A stretch of DNA of 64,000 nucleotides from Parvibaculum sp046297875 (GTDB taxonomy: Bacteria; Pseudomonadota; Alphaproteobacteria; Parvibaculales; Parvibaculaceae). Position numbers and translations under genes: made by a program. The stretch is taken from the NCBI RefSeq assembly GCF_046297875.1, contig NZ_JBKBHD010000001.1, positions 1,674,001 to 1,738,000 of the forward strand, given 5' to 3'. Positions within the stretch are counted from its first letter, which is position 1; every line of letters begins with the position of its first letter. The notes beneath the pieces were generated by a model that saw only the letters and a program-made list of their open reading frames with translations, was not told the origin of the DNA and made no database searches. This document shows positions 7,075 to 15,925 of this stretch, piece by piece.

Positions 7075-8931
7075 ATGAGCGATACGTCCAATCCGGCCGT
7101 CGAGGCCATCGAGGAAGAGGCGCAGCGGCGCAAGCCCGGCAAGGGCGTGGGGCCGCTTTTCCGGCTGCTGCCGCTTCTTGGCCGCTACCGGATCATGGTG
7201 GCGCTCGCGCTTGTCTCTTTGGTTGGCGCCACGCTGGCCACGCTTGCCATTCCGATGGCGAGCCGCCGCCTCATCGACAATGGCTTCAGCCGCGAGAACG
7301 CGGCCTTTATCGACCAGTATTTCCTGGCGCTGATCATTGTCGCGCTGGTGCTTGGCGTTGCCAGCGCCTCGCGCTTCTATTTCGTCAGCTGGCTGGGCGA
7401 GCGCGTGGTCGCCGATCTCAGGCAGGCGGTCTATGCGCATGTGCTGAACCTCTCGCCTTCCTTCTTCGAGGTCACGCGCACGGGCGAAGTGCTGTCGCGC
7501 CTGACGGCGGACACGACGCTCATCAAGACGGTCGTCGGCTCTTCTGCGTCGATTGCGCTGCGCAATCTCTTTCTCTTCTTTGGCGCCGTGACGATGATGG
7601 TCGCAACGAGTGCCTATCTTTCCGGCATGGTGCTGCTTGCCATCCCGGCGATCCTCCTGCCGCTGATCGTCTTTGGCCGATGGGTGCGCAGGCTGTCGCG
7701 TTCCGCGCAGGACAGGCTCGCCGATACCAGCGCCTTCGGCACTGAAAGCCTCAATGCGATCCAGATCGTGCAGGCCTTCACGCATGAACCGATCGACCGC
7801 GCGCGCTTCGACACCTATGTCGAACATACATTCGACATGTCGCGAGCGCGCATTCTTGCGCGCGCTGTGCTGACGGCTCTCGTCTTCTTTTTTGGTCTGT
7901 CCAGTGTCGTCGGTGTGCTCTGGGTCGGCGCGAATGCCGTTCTCGCCGAGACCATGTCAGGCGGCGAGCTGTTCGAGTTCATTCTCTATGCCGTCTTCGC
8001 CGCCACGGCCATTGCCGCGCTGTCAGAAATCTGGGGCGATATGCAGATGGCGGCGGGCGCCACCGAGCGGCTGATGGAACTGCTCGACATAGAGCCCGAG
8101 ATTGCAGCGCCGCCCATTCCGGCGCCGATGCCCGCGCCGCGCGGCGAACTTTCTTTCGACAGGGTTACATTCGCCTATCCTGCGCGGCCCGGCGTATCGG
8201 CGCTCAACGATTTTTCCCTCGCTGTCCGGCGCGGTGAAACGGTGGCACTGGTCGGCCCTTCGGGCGCTGGCAAGAGCACAGTGTTCCAGCTTCTCCTGCG
8301 CTTCTACGATCCGCAGTCGGGCCGCGTCACGCTCGACGGCGTTGACCTGCGCGACGCGGACCCGAAGCATGTTCGCTCGCGGCTTGCCGTCGTGCCGCAA
8401 GAAACGGTCGTCTTCGGCACCAGCGTCGCCGAGAATATCCGCTATGGCCGGCCCGAAGCGAGCGATGCAGAGGTGCGCGCGGCGGCGAAAGCCGCGCGGA
8501 TAGACGATTTCATCATGCAGTTGCCGGATGGCTACAACACGCAGGTCGGGGAACGCGGCATCATGCTCTCCGGCGGCCAGCGCCAGCGCATCGCAATCGC
8601 GCGGGCCATCCTGCGCGATGCACCTGTGCTGTTGCTCGATGAGGCGACAAGCGCGCTGGACGCCGAAAGTGAAACGCTGGTCCAGCAGGCCCTCGAAGGG
8701 CTGATGCAGGATCGCACCACGCTGGTGATCGCCCACCGGCTCGCAACCGTATTGAAGGCGGACCGCATCATCGTCATGGAAGGAGGCCGCGTCGTGGCGT
8801 CCGGTACACATGAAGAATTGATCCAGCAGGGCGGGCTCTATGCGCGCCTTGCGCGGCTTCAGTTTGCCGATGGCCGCGATTGGCGGCATGTGAATGAGGA
8901 AATCAGCGCCGCCTCGGGCGGCCAGATCTGA
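7075..8931 (+). CDS. ABC exporter, fused permease-ATPase (MsbA-like)
   Basis: A 618-residue half-transporter: an N-terminal six-helix ABC transmembrane domain (about residues 35-330) and a C-terminal nucleotide-binding domain. Walker A GPSGAGKST is near residue 394, signature LSGGQRQR near 498, Walker B LLLDEATSALD near 520 and the switch histidine in IAHRLAT near 551. The family includes lipid and multidrug exporters; the substrate cannot be read from sequence. A paraoxonase-like gene begins 11 bases after its stop, so the two are almost certainly co-transcribed, which suggests a lipophilic or lactone-type substrate. The start has only a weak ribosome-binding site. Confidence 0.88.
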   Translation: MSDTSNPAVEAIEEEAQRRKPGKGVGPLFRLLPLLGRYRIMVALALVSLVGATLATLAIPMASRRLIDNGFSRENAAFIDQYFLALIIVALVLGVASASRFYFVSWLGERVVADLRQAVYAHVLNLSPSFFEVTRTGEVLSRLTADTTLIKTVVGSSASIALRNLFLFFGAVTMMVATSAYLSGMVLLAIPAILLPLIVFGRWVRRLSRSAQDRLADTSAFGTESLNAIQIVQAFTHEPIDRARFDTYVEHTFDMSRARILARAVLTALVFFFGLSSVVGVLWVGANAVLAETMSGGELFEFILYAVFAATAIAALSEIWGDMQMAAGATERLMELLDIEPEIAAPPIPAPMPAPRGELSFDRVTFAYPARPGVSALNDFSLAVRRGETVALVGPSGAGKSTVFQLLLRFYDPQSGRVTLDGVDLRDADPKHVRSRLAVVPQETVVFGTSVAENIRYGRPEASDAEVRAAAKAARIDDFIMQLPDGYNTQVGERGIMLSGGQRQRIAIARAILRDAPVLLLDEATSALDAESETLVQQALEGLMQDRTTLVIAHRLATVLKADRIIVMEGGRVVASGTHEELIQQGGLYARLARLQFADGRDWRHVNEEISAASGGQI

Positions 8932-8942
8932 AGGGGAAAGTC

Positions 8943-10037
8943 ATGTCGCGGAAAGCTTGGGCCATCATCGGCTATTCGGCGCTCGCACTTGTGGTTATCG
9001 TCAGCGTGCTTGCCTGGCGCTTTCTGGCGGCAGCGGGATATTTCACCGGCATCCGTCAGGAGATTGCCGCCGATTGCCGAGCAATCCAGGCCATTCCGGG
9101 TCCCGAGGACATTCAGATCGATCATGCGACGGGTATTGCCTTCGTGTCGGGGTATGATCGCCGTGCGGTCGCAGCCGGCGCACCGGGAAGCGAGGCCATT
9201 CGAGGTGGCATCTATGCTATCGACCTCAACGAGCCGCAGGAGAATTGGGCGCTGCGTCCGGTCACGCCGAGCGAGCCTGCCGATTTCCGCCCGCACGGCA
9301 TCAGCATTTATGACGGCGAAGGCGTGAAGCGGCTTTTCGCCGTCAGCCACCCGGCCTCGGGCGTCGAGACGGTCGAGATTTTCGACATCGGCGAGGGCGG
9401 CATGCTCACTCATGTGCGAAGCGTCACGTCGGATGTCTTCATTTCTCTGAACGACGTCGTGGCAGTCGGTCCGGAGAGCTTCTATGCGACCAACGATCAC
9501 GGATCGCGCAGCCAGCTCGGCCGCCTGATCGACGATCTGCTGCTGCTGCGCAATGCGAACGTCGTCTATTTTGACAGCGAGAAAGGCGAAGTTGCCGCCG
9601 ATACGATCCTGCTGGCGAATGGCATCAATATCAGTGCGGACGGGAAGACCGTCTATGTCTCGGCGCTGCTTTCGATGGCGATGAACATTTACGACCGCAA
9701 CCCGGAGACCGGCGCTCTGCGCTGGGTCGATCAGGTGCGGCTCGGCACGGGCGTCGACAATATCGACGTGCAGCCGGACGGGACGCTGCTCATCGGTGCG
9801 CATCCCGACGTGATTGCGTTTCTCGGGCATGCAGGGGATCCGGCGAAGCACTCGCCGAGCCAGGTCGTGCGCATCGAGCCGGACAAGAAGCGCGCGGGCA
9901 CGATCTATCTCAATCTCGGCGAGGAAATTTCGGGCATCAGCGTGGCTGCCGGGTATGGCGACCTCATGCTGCTCGGTCAGGTCTTCGAGCCGGAGGTGCT
10001 GGTCTGCACCCAATCGAAGGAACTGCGCGCCTATTGA
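8943..10037 (+). CDS. Paraoxonase/arylesterase-family protein (PON-like six-bladed propeller)
   Basis: A 364-residue protein with an uncleaved-looking N-terminal hydrophobic anchor (residues 7-30) and a six-bladed beta-propeller that resembles animal paraoxonases. Segments such as LNDVVAVG, FYATNDHG, NGINISADGKTVYVS and VDNIDV line up with PON1. Calcium and catalytic residues of PON1 all have counterparts: E55/D56 (PON1 E53/D54), H118 (H115), H136 (H134), N170 (N168), N226 (N224), D272/N273 (D269/N270). The disulphide pair C42-C353 corresponds to C45 and C355. Likely a calcium-dependent lactonase or arylesterase facing the periplasm. It is translationally close to the ABC exporter, with AAGGGGAAAG as ribosome-binding site. 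Confidence 0.85.
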   Translation: MSRKAWAIIGYSALALVVIVSVLAWRFLAAAGYFTGIRQEIAADCRAIQAIPGPEDIQIDHATGIAFVSGYDRRAVAAGAPGSEAIRGGIYAIDLNEPQENWALRPVTPSEPADFRPHGISIYDGEGVKRLFAVSHPASGVETVEIFDIGEGGMLTHVRSVTSDVFISLNDVVAVGPESFYATNDHGSRSQLGRLIDDLLLLRNANVVYFDSEKGEVAADTILLANGINISADGKTVYVSALLSMAMNIYDRNPETGALRWVDQVRLGTGVDNIDVQPDGTLLIGAHPDVIAFLGHAGDPAKHSPSQVVRIEPDKKRAGTIYLNLGEEISGISVAAGYGDLMLLGQVFEPEVLVCTQSKELRAY

Positions 10038-11060
10038 TCAGCGTTCCGTCAGCTTGAACTCGATGCGGCGGTTGCGGCGGTTATCGGCGGGGCTTGTGCC
10101 CTCCGTCAGCGGATGGAATTCGCCGAAGCCTGCCGCAACGAGCCTCTGTTCGGGAACGCCCTTGCTGGTCAGATAATTCACCACGGCAATGGCGCGGGCA
10201 CTCGATAGATACCAGTTCGAGGGAAATTGCGGCGTTGCGATCGGGTAGCGGTCGGTGTGGCCGTCGACGCGCAGCACCCAGGGAATTTCGTCCGGGATTT
10301 CGGCTGAGATCTCGCGAACCGCGGTCGCGATCTTGTCGAGCTGCTGGCGGCCTTCCGGGTTCAGGTCCGCGGACCCGGATTCGAAGAAGACTTCCGACTG
10401 CATCACGAAACGGTCGCCGACGATTTCAATGTCCTGCCGGTCGCCGAGGATCGAGCGCAAGCGTCCGAAGAACTCGGAGCGATAGCGGGTCAGCTCCTGA
10501 ACGCGCTGGGCGAGGGCGGCATTGAGTCTGCGGCCGAGATCGGCAATCTGCACCTGCTGTTCGCGATCGCGCTGTTCGGCGGCCTCAAGAGCCGCCTCCA
10601 GCGTCGCAAGCTGGCGTCGCAGGGCGGAAATCTGCTGGTTCAGGAGTTCGACCTGCGCCAGCGCCTCGCTCGATACCTGTTTCTCGTCTGCCAGCGCGCT
10701 TTCCAGCGCGGTGATGCGCGAGCCTGCGCCCGCGCTTTCATCGGCAAGCGCGGCAAGGCGGCTCTGTTCGGCGGAGGCTGCCGCAAGCGAATCCTGCAAC
10801 GAAAGGATCGTCGACTGAAGATCCGCCTTCTCGCGGCGCTCCAGCGCGAGCTGGTTCACGAGTTCGGCAATCTGGCTTCTGAGACTGTCGAGAGCCGAAT
10901 CCTTGTTGCTGACAAGCTGATTGAGGAAGAACTGGGTGATGACGAAAATCGTAAGCAGGAAGATCAGCACCAGCAGCAGGCTCGACATGGCGTCGACAAA
11001 GCCCGGCCAGTAGTCGCCGGTCGGCGCGCGTCCCCTTATGCGTCGTCCTCCATGCGCCAT
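10038..11060 (-). CDS. MotB/OmpA-like membrane protein with coiled coil
   Basis: A 340-residue protein: one N-terminal transmembrane helix (about 24-45) preceded by WPGFVDAMSS, whose Asp23 matches the proton-carrying aspartate of MotB-type stators; a long Ala/Glu/Gln-rich coiled coil (about 50-180); and a C-terminal OmpA peptidoglycan-binding domain beginning near VFFESGSADLNPEG and ending with NRRNRRIEFKL. The start at 11060 lies 4 bases after the upstream MotA-like stop; an alternative TTG start at 11102 would overlap that gene. It pairs with the MotA/TolQ-like gene to form a probable non-flagellar ion-driven stator. Its 3' end abuts the end of the convergent paraoxonase gene without a gap. 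Confidence 0.82.
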   Translation of the reverse strand: MAHGGRRIRGRAPTGDYWPGFVDAMSSLLLVLIFLLTIFVITQFFLNQLVSNKDSALDSLRSQIAELVNQLALERREKADLQSTILSLQDSLAAASAEQSRLAALADESAGAGSRITALESALADEKQVSSEALAQVELLNQQISALRRQLATLEAALEAAEQRDREQQVQIADLGRRLNAALAQRVQELTRYRSEFFGRLRSILGDRQDIEIVGDRFVMQSEVFFESGSADLNPEGRQQLDKIATAVREISAEIPDEIPWVLRVDGHTDRYPIATPQFPSNWYLSSARAIAVVNYLTSKGVPEQRLVAAGFGEFHPLTEGTSPADNRRNRRIEFKLTER

Positions 11061-11064
11061 TGCG

Positions 11065-12033
11065 TCAGTCCCGTTCGCCGAGGCGGCGTGCGATTTCCTC
11101 AAGCACCGGCTTCAGGCTCTGCTGGTTTTCGGCAAGCTGACGGATGAGGCGCTGCTCGTTCTGCATCTGCTCGGTGAGTGCAGTGATCTGACCTGCGAGC
11201 GCCATCATTGAGGCGTTGGAGGGTTCGCCGCCGGAGGTCAGCGCCTGCTCGATATTGCGCAGGCGCCGCGCCGTTTCGCCCAGCATGCCGGGCGCCGCGG
11301 GATCGGTCTCGCCGGCAAGGCTCGTCACGGTCGAAAGCCACTCTTCCAGTTCGTTATAGAAGCGGTTCTGTGCCTGTCCTGCCTGGAGATCGAGAAAGCC
11401 GAGTACCAGCGATCCGGCAAGGCCGAACAGCGAGGAGGAGAAGGCCGTGCCCATGCCACGCAGAGGGCCGTCCAGGCCGGCCTTCAGGCTTGCCAGCACG
11501 GCGGCCGAATCGCTCGCCTGCATGTCAAGACTCTGAACGGTGCCTGCAACGGAGGCGATGGTGGTGAGAAGACCCCAGAAGGTGCCGAGGAGACCCAGAA
11601 AGATCAGCAGGCCGATGATGTAGCGCGAGATTTCGCGCTGCTCGTCAAGCCGGGAGCCGAGCGAGTCGAGGATCGAGCGCATGGAAAGGGCATTGAGCTG
11701 CATCCGGCCCTTGCGCTCACCGAGCATCGTCGCCATGGGTGCGAGCAAGCGTGGCGGCGGCGGCAGTGCAAGGCCTGGGTCGGCGCGGCGGAAATCATTG
11801 ACCCAGCGCACTTCCGGGCCGAGCCAGAGCACCTGGCGCAGCGCATAGAGGATGCCGACGAACAGGACGAAGAGAATCAGCCCGTTCAGTCCCGGATTGG
11901 TGAGGAAGGCCGTTTCGATCTGGGGATAGAGAATGGTTGCGACAAAACAGACGATGATGATGAAAAGCATCATCCGCGTGAGGTAGGGGCGGGGCTGCGA
12001 GACGCCGATACCGTCCTTGTCAGTTTTTGCCAT
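11065..12033 (-). CDS. MotA/TolQ/ExbB-like proton channel protein
   Basis: A 322-residue membrane protein with hydrophobic segments near 20-42, 47-68, 137-165 and 200-222. The GLLIFLGLLGTFWGLLTTIA stretch and the later GMGTAFSSSLFGLAGSLVLG are hallmarks of the MotA/TolQ channel family. A C-terminal soluble helix (about 270-322) resembles a cytoplasmic coiled coil. It lies between an OmpA-like periplasmic protein gene and the MotB-like gene, all on the minus strand with gaps of 35 and 4 bases. Flagellar MotA is unlikely, since no flagellar genes are near. Confidence 0.82.
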   Translation of the reverse strand: MAKTDKDGIGVSQPRPYLTRMMLFIIIVCFVATILYPQIETAFLTNPGLNGLILFVLFVGILYALRQVLWLGPEVRWVNDFRRADPGLALPPPPRLLAPMATMLGERKGRMQLNALSMRSILDSLGSRLDEQREISRYIIGLLIFLGLLGTFWGLLTTIASVAGTVQSLDMQASDSAAVLASLKAGLDGPLRGMGTAFSSSLFGLAGSLVLGFLDLQAGQAQNRFYNELEEWLSTVTSLAGETDPAAPGMLGETARRLRNIEQALTSGGEPSNASMMALAGQITALTEQMQNEQRLIRQLAENQQSLKPVLEEIARRLGERD

Positions 12034-12068
12034 ATGTCTCTCTCGCTTCTTTCGATGTCGTCCGGCGC

Positions 12069-12515
12069 TTAGCCGCCGGGAAGGGATATGTCGACCCGGT
12101 CCTGCGGGCCGCTGTCGGAGACGCCGCCCATGGCCCGCACGTGAATGCGCTCAGCAACGATACCGCGCTCGACCAGTTCATGGCGGACGGTGAGTGCGCG
12201 GCGCAGCGAGAGACGGCGCGAGTTGGATGACTTGTCATGTGGCGGGCCGGCATAGGCGCGCAGTTCGAGGCGTCCGCCCTTGCGCGCATACTCGGCCGAG
12301 AAACTGTCGAGCTGTTCGCGGGCCGTCTGGCCAAGCGTCGTTCCCGCACCTTCGAAAATAATTGTGAGCAGCGCCTGTCTCGGCGGCGGCAAAGGCGCTT
12401 CGGCTGCGGTGGCCCCGGTCGAACAGAGCAATAACGCCACAAGCAGCGAAGCGAAGGCCGTGAACGGGGCTGCGCCTGAGGCGGCGCGCGCTGTGTTCTC
12501 TCTGGAACTCGTCAT
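12069..12515 (-). CDS. Periplasmic OmpA-like domain protein
   Basis: A 148-residue protein with an N-terminal hydrophobic signal (TAFASLLVALLLCSTGATA) and a short OmpA-like domain: LLTIIFEGAGTTL, LDSFSAEYARKGGRLELRAY and SSNSRRLSLRRALTVRHELV match the peptidoglycan-binding fold. The start at 12515 was chosen because it places the signal peptide near the N-terminus; an upstream in-frame start at 12602 would add 29 atypical residues. First gene of the OmpA / MotA-like / MotB-like cluster. A lipobox-like LLLC is present but not well formed. Confidence 0.72.
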   Translation of the reverse strand: MTSSRENTARAASGAAPFTAFASLLVALLLCSTGATAAEAPLPPPRQALLTIIFEGAGTTLGQTAREQLDSFSAEYARKGGRLELRAYAGPPHDKSSNSRRLSLRRALTVRHELVERGIVAERIHVRAMGGVSDSGPQDRVDISLPGG

Positions 12516-12642
12516 TCCGGCATCCGTGAGGGACCATGCAGGCGGCGTTGCGGCACAGTCTATGTGTGTTCGCACCGGGGGAACAGGCCCTCGGACGATC
12601 ATCGCTCTAGGGGCGGAATGGGGCGGAAATGGGGCTTGCCGC

Positions 12643-13446
12643 TCAGGCGGTCTTGCCGGCCTTCTTCAAAAGGTCGCCGAGCTGGCGGGAAATGATCTCG
12701 TTACCGGCAACGATGCCGCCGGTCGCCAGCATGGTGTCGCGCCCCGACATGTCGGAGACGAAGCCGCCTGCCTCGCGCACGAGCACGATGCCCGCCGCAA
12801 TGTCCCAGGGGGCGAGATTGGCTTCCCAGTAAGCATCGAAGCGGCCCGCCGCGACAAAAGCGAGGTCGAGCGCGGCAGAGCCCATGCGGCGGACGCCCGC
12901 CACCTCGTTCATCACAGCGCCGAGCTCGGCCATGAACTTCGGGTGTTCGGGGCGGCCTATATGAGGAATGCCGGTTGCAACGACCGACTGTGCCAGTTCG
13001 CGGCGTACGGCCACACGGATACGGCGGTCGTTCAGGAACGCGCCCTGGCCCTTCTCGGCGATGAACATTTCATCCGTGATCGGGTTGTAGACGAGGCCGG
13101 CAACGAGCTGGCCTTCGCGTTCAAGCGCAATGGAAATTGCGAAGACGGGAATGCCGTGCAGGAAGTTTGTGGTCCCGTCCAGCGGGTCGATGATCCAGCG
13201 ATGCGATTTGTCCGCACCTTCCACCACGCCGCCCTCTTCCATCAGGAAGCCATAGCCGGGGCGGCCCTTGGAGAGTTCCTCGAAGAGAACCTTCTCGGCC
13301 TTCTTGTCCGCGGCGGTGACGAAATTCGCAGGGCCCTTCAGGGAGACCTGAAGGTTCTCGACTTCGCCGAAATCGCGCTGCAGGCCGCGGGCTGCCTTGC
13401 GGGCAGCCGCGACCATGACGCTCATGGAGGGGGTGTGGCGGGACAT
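12643..13446 (-). CDS. suhB: Inositol-1-monophosphatase family protein
   Basis: A 267-residue Mg-dependent phosphatase. Motif WIIDPLDGTTNFLHG (about residues 84-98) holds the metal-binding aspartates, and a second metal site lies in NLAPWDIAAG near residue 212. An upstream MEEGG corresponds to the acidic part of motif A. It probably hydrolyses inositol-1-phosphate and related sugar phosphates; SuhB proteins also bind transcription complexes in enterobacteria. It follows efp after 13 bases on the same strand, so the two form an operon. Confidence 0.88.
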   Translation of the reverse strand: MSRHTPSMSVMVAAARKAARGLQRDFGEVENLQVSLKGPANFVTAADKKAEKVLFEELSKGRPGYGFLMEEGGVVEGADKSHRWIIDPLDGTTNFLHGIPVFAISIALEREGQLVAGLVYNPITDEMFIAEKGQGAFLNDRRIRVAVRRELAQSVVATGIPHIGRPEHPKFMAELGAVMNEVAGVRRMGSAALDLAFVAAGRFDAYWEANLAPWDIAAGIVLVREAGGFVSDMSGRDTMLATGGIVAGNEIISRQLGDLLKKAGKTA

Positions 13447-13459
13447 CCTGGCTTTCCGG

Positions 13460-14023
13460 TCAGTCCGCGCGGCGGAGATAGGTGACTTCGTTCGTGTCGA
13501 CGACGATCCGTTCGCCGGTCGTGATGAAAGGCGGCACCATCACGCGCACGCCGTTTTCGAGCATGGCGGGTTTGTAGGAGCTGGCGGCCGTCTGGCCCTT
13601 CACGGTCGGTTCGGTTTCGGTGATCTCGAGTACCACCTGATCGGGAAGCGAGATGCCGAGCGGCTTTCCTTCGTGGCTTTCCACCGTCACCTTCATGCCG
13701 TCCTGCAGGAAGGCGGCGCGGTCGCCGACCCAGTCGCGGGCAAGTTCGATCTGTTCGTAGGTTTCGTTGTCCATGAAGGTCAGCATCCCGTCATTCTCGT
13801 AGAGATACTGGTAGTCCTTCTGCTCGAGGCGAACGCGCTCGACGGTCTCGGCGGAGCGGAAACGTTCGTTGAGCTTGCGGCCATCGACGAGGTTCTTCAG
13901 TTCGACCTGGGCGAAGGCGCCGCCCTTGCCGGGCTTCACATGCTGCACCTTGACGGCTGCCCAGAGGCCACCTTCATGCTCGATGACGTTGCCGGGACGG
14001 ATTTCATTGCCGTTGATCTTCAT
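13460..14023 (-). CDS. efp: Translation elongation factor P
   Basis: A 187-residue EF-P with the three beta-domain architecture. The modification loop is HVKPGKGGAF, whose lysine (about residue 33) is the usual site of beta-lysylation. DMV-type C-terminal sequences follow, ending VVDTNEVTYLRRAD. It relieves ribosome stalling at polyproline stretches; several proline-rich proteins, such as TolA, are encoded in this window. The start at 14023 (MKINGNEIRPGN) fits the family; the longer open frame upstream is not EF-P-like. Confidence 0.95.
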   Translation of the reverse strand: MKINGNEIRPGNVIEHEGGLWAAVKVQHVKPGKGGAFAQVELKNLVDGRKLNERFRSAETVERVRLEQKDYQYLYENDGMLTFMDNETYEQIELARDWVGDRAAFLQDGMKVTVESHEGKPLGISLPDQVVLEITETEPTVKGQTAASSYKPAMLENGVRVMVPPFITTGERIVVDTNEVTYLRRAD

Positions 14024-14133
14024 GGGACGCTCGAATTCTTGAAATGGGTTCGCGAGGCGCAAGGGCCGAAAGGCACCGCAGCCGGCGCTCTGATAGCATC
14101 TGGCACCCCGTATGGACAGGATATTTCGTTTGT

Positions 14134-15165
14134 TCAGGGCGCGGGAGAGCCCGAAGCGGCCTCGAGCTTCTTGATTTCGGCGGCGACCTTCGCACGGATT
14201 TCCGGGGTAATTTCCGGTTCCATGGCGTTTTTCAGGGTTTCGTCCGTCACGCCGCCCTCTTCGGCCAGCGTCTGCCAGAGCAGAGCCGCGGCTATGTCGC
14301 GGGTTACGCCCTGGCCGAGGAAGTAAAGACGGGCCAGCCGGTCCTGCGCCAGCGCATCGCCGCGCATCGCGGCTTCGGCGAACCATTTGGCGGCCAGCGT
14401 GTCGTTCTTCTCGACGCCTTCGCCTCCGAGATAGGCAAAGCCGAGCGCTGTCTGTGCGCCGGGCACGCCGCGTTCGCCTGCGGTGCGGAAGCGGGCGATG
14501 GCGCTCGAAAGATTCTTCTGTACGCCGATCCCGTCCTGAAGCATGAGGCCGAGCTGATAATTGGCCTGCGCATGACCCTGATCGGCAGCGAGGGTGAAGA
14601 GGCGTGCCGCCTCGCTATAGTTTTCCAGCTTGCCTCTGCCCGCGGCATAAAGGGTACCGAGATGATATTGCCCGTTGGCATTGCCTTTGGCGGCCGCCTT
14701 TTCGAACCAGTTCGCCGCCTGTACGAGGTCCTGCGCACCGCCTCGCCCGGAGGCGAACATGATGCCAAGCTCGGCCTGAGATGCGACATGGCCCTGCTCG
14801 GCGGCGGCGGTGAACAGGCGGCGTGCTTCTTCCGCCTTCGCGTTCGAAACGCCGCCATACTCATGCATCATGCCGAGCGCATATTGTGCGCTGGCATCAC
14901 CCTGCTTGGCGGCAAGGCCGAACCAGCGCGCGGCTTCGTCGGTGTCGGGCGTCACGCCCTCGCCATTGTTGTAGATCGAGCCGAGCATGAGCTGGGCGGC
15001 AACATTGCCTTTTTCGGCCAATGGCTTCGCGATCAGCAGCGCATCGCTGAAGCGGCCCTCGCGATAGGCTTCCATCGCGGGCGTAAAGCTGTCTTCGGCC
15101 AGCGCAGGCGGCGTGCCGGCAAAAGACGCCACGAGAAACGCAACACATAGAAACAGGTGCCTCAT
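14134..15165 (-). CDS. Secreted Sel1-repeat (TPR-like) protein
   Basis: A 343-residue protein with a cleavable signal peptide (about 1-23, ending PALA) and six to seven Sel1-like repeats of about 36 residues from residue 33 to 300. The repeats have recurring AAxxGxAxAQxxLGxxY patterns, for example GNVAAQLMLGSIYNNGEG and GNANGQYHLGTLYAAGRG. Such periplasmic proteins act as protein-interaction scaffolds. Its ATG overlaps the thiE stop codon by 4 bases (ATGA, 15162-15165), indicating translational coupling, though no direct link to thiamin synthesis is evident. No close known counterpart could be named. Confidence 0.83.
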   Translation of the reverse strand: MRHLFLCVAFLVASFAGTPPALAEDSFTPAMEAYREGRFSDALLIAKPLAEKGNVAAQLMLGSIYNNGEGVTPDTDEAARWFGLAAKQGDASAQYALGMMHEYGGVSNAKAEEARRLFTAAAEQGHVASQAELGIMFASGRGGAQDLVQAANWFEKAAAKGNANGQYHLGTLYAAGRGKLENYSEAARLFTLAADQGHAQANYQLGLMLQDGIGVQKNLSSAIARFRTAGERGVPGAQTALGFAYLGGEGVEKNDTLAAKWFAEAAMRGDALAQDRLARLYFLGQGVTRDIAAALLWQTLAEEGGVTDETLKNAMEPEITPEIRAKVAAEIKKLEAASGSPAP

Positions 15166-15821
15166 CGGCCGGTACTTTCCTCGATCATGATCCGGTTCAA
15201 CGCGCGAACTGCCGCTACCGGTCCGCCTTCATGGGACCAGACTCCCGACGATACGGCAAGAAAATCGGCCCCGGCGCGGACGAGCGGGGCGGCATTTTCC
15301 GGGGTGATGCCCCCGATCGCCACGCAGGGCAGTTCGAAAAGTTCGGACCACCAGCTGAGGATTTCGGGCTCGGCCTTACTTATAGGCTCTTTCGTGTCGG
15401 TTTTATAAAAGGCGCCAAAGGCAACATAATCCGCGCCTGCTTCGCCTGCCTCCATGGCAAGGTGGCGGGAGGCATGGCAGGTCACGCCGATGATGCGGTC
15501 GGGCCCGAGTAACTTTCTCGCCTGGGCATAGGCCATGTCGGTCTGGCCGATATGCGCGCCGTCGGCGCCGAGTTCGGCGGCAAGGTCAGGGCGATCGTTG
15601 ATGAGAAAGGCGACATCGCGCGCCTGCGCCAGCGGCATCAGAGCCTCTGTTGCGCGGCGGACCGTGTCCGCTTCTGGCGGTGCCTCGTTCTCGCCTTTCA
15701 GGCGGAGCTGCAGGCAGGCGACATCGCCCGCATCGAGCGCGGCCTTCAGCGTGTCCGCAAAGGCCTTCGGCTCGAAGCGCGGCGGGGTGATTAGATAGAG
15801 GCGGCAGGATGGTTCTGACAT
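15162..15821 (-). CDS. thiE: Thiamine-phosphate synthase
   Basis: A 219-residue TIM-barrel enzyme that joins HMP-pyrophosphate and the thiazole phosphate to make thiamin phosphate. Key motifs: LINDRPDLAAELGADGAHIG (about 72-91), GVTCHASRHL, GADYVAFGAFYKT and the phosphate-binding AIGGITPEN. It is not next to the other thiamin genes here (thiD at 43 kb, thiC at 56 kb) and no riboswitch was seen upstream of it. It is translationally coupled to the Sel1-repeat gene. Confidence 0.88.
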   Translation of the reverse strand: MSEPSCRLYLITPPRFEPKAFADTLKAALDAGDVACLQLRLKGENEAPPEADTVRRATEALMPLAQARDVAFLINDRPDLAAELGADGAHIGQTDMAYAQARKLLGPDRIIGVTCHASRHLAMEAGEAGADYVAFGAFYKTDTKEPISKAEPEILSWWSELFELPCVAIGGITPENAAPLVRAGADFLAVSSGVWSHEGGPVAAVRALNRIMIEESTGR

Positions 15822-15870
15822 GGCGCTGTTTTAGCCGTGCGCCCGGTCAAAGGCAAAGGAGCCGCAAAAG

Positions 15871-15904
15871 CAAAACGCCCCGCTCGTGGAGCGGGGCGTT
15901 TACC
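15871..15904 (-). terminator. Intrinsic terminator of the tkt-gap-pgk-fda operon
   Basis: Thirteen-base-pair perfect stem (15873-15885 with 15889-15901, core CGCCCCGCTC) with a 3-base loop, ending in TTTTGCTTTT on the minus strand, just downstream of the aldolase stop at 15926. Confidence 0.85.
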
Positions 15905-15925
15905 ATCTTTGGATCGCCGGGGGTA

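Noticed and set aside
10038..12515. Zorya-type anti-phage system (ZorA/ZorB are MotA/MotB-like)
   Set aside because: No ZorC, ZorD or ZorE-like gene is adjacent; neighbours are housekeeping genes, and the additional gene is an OmpA-like periplasmic protein.
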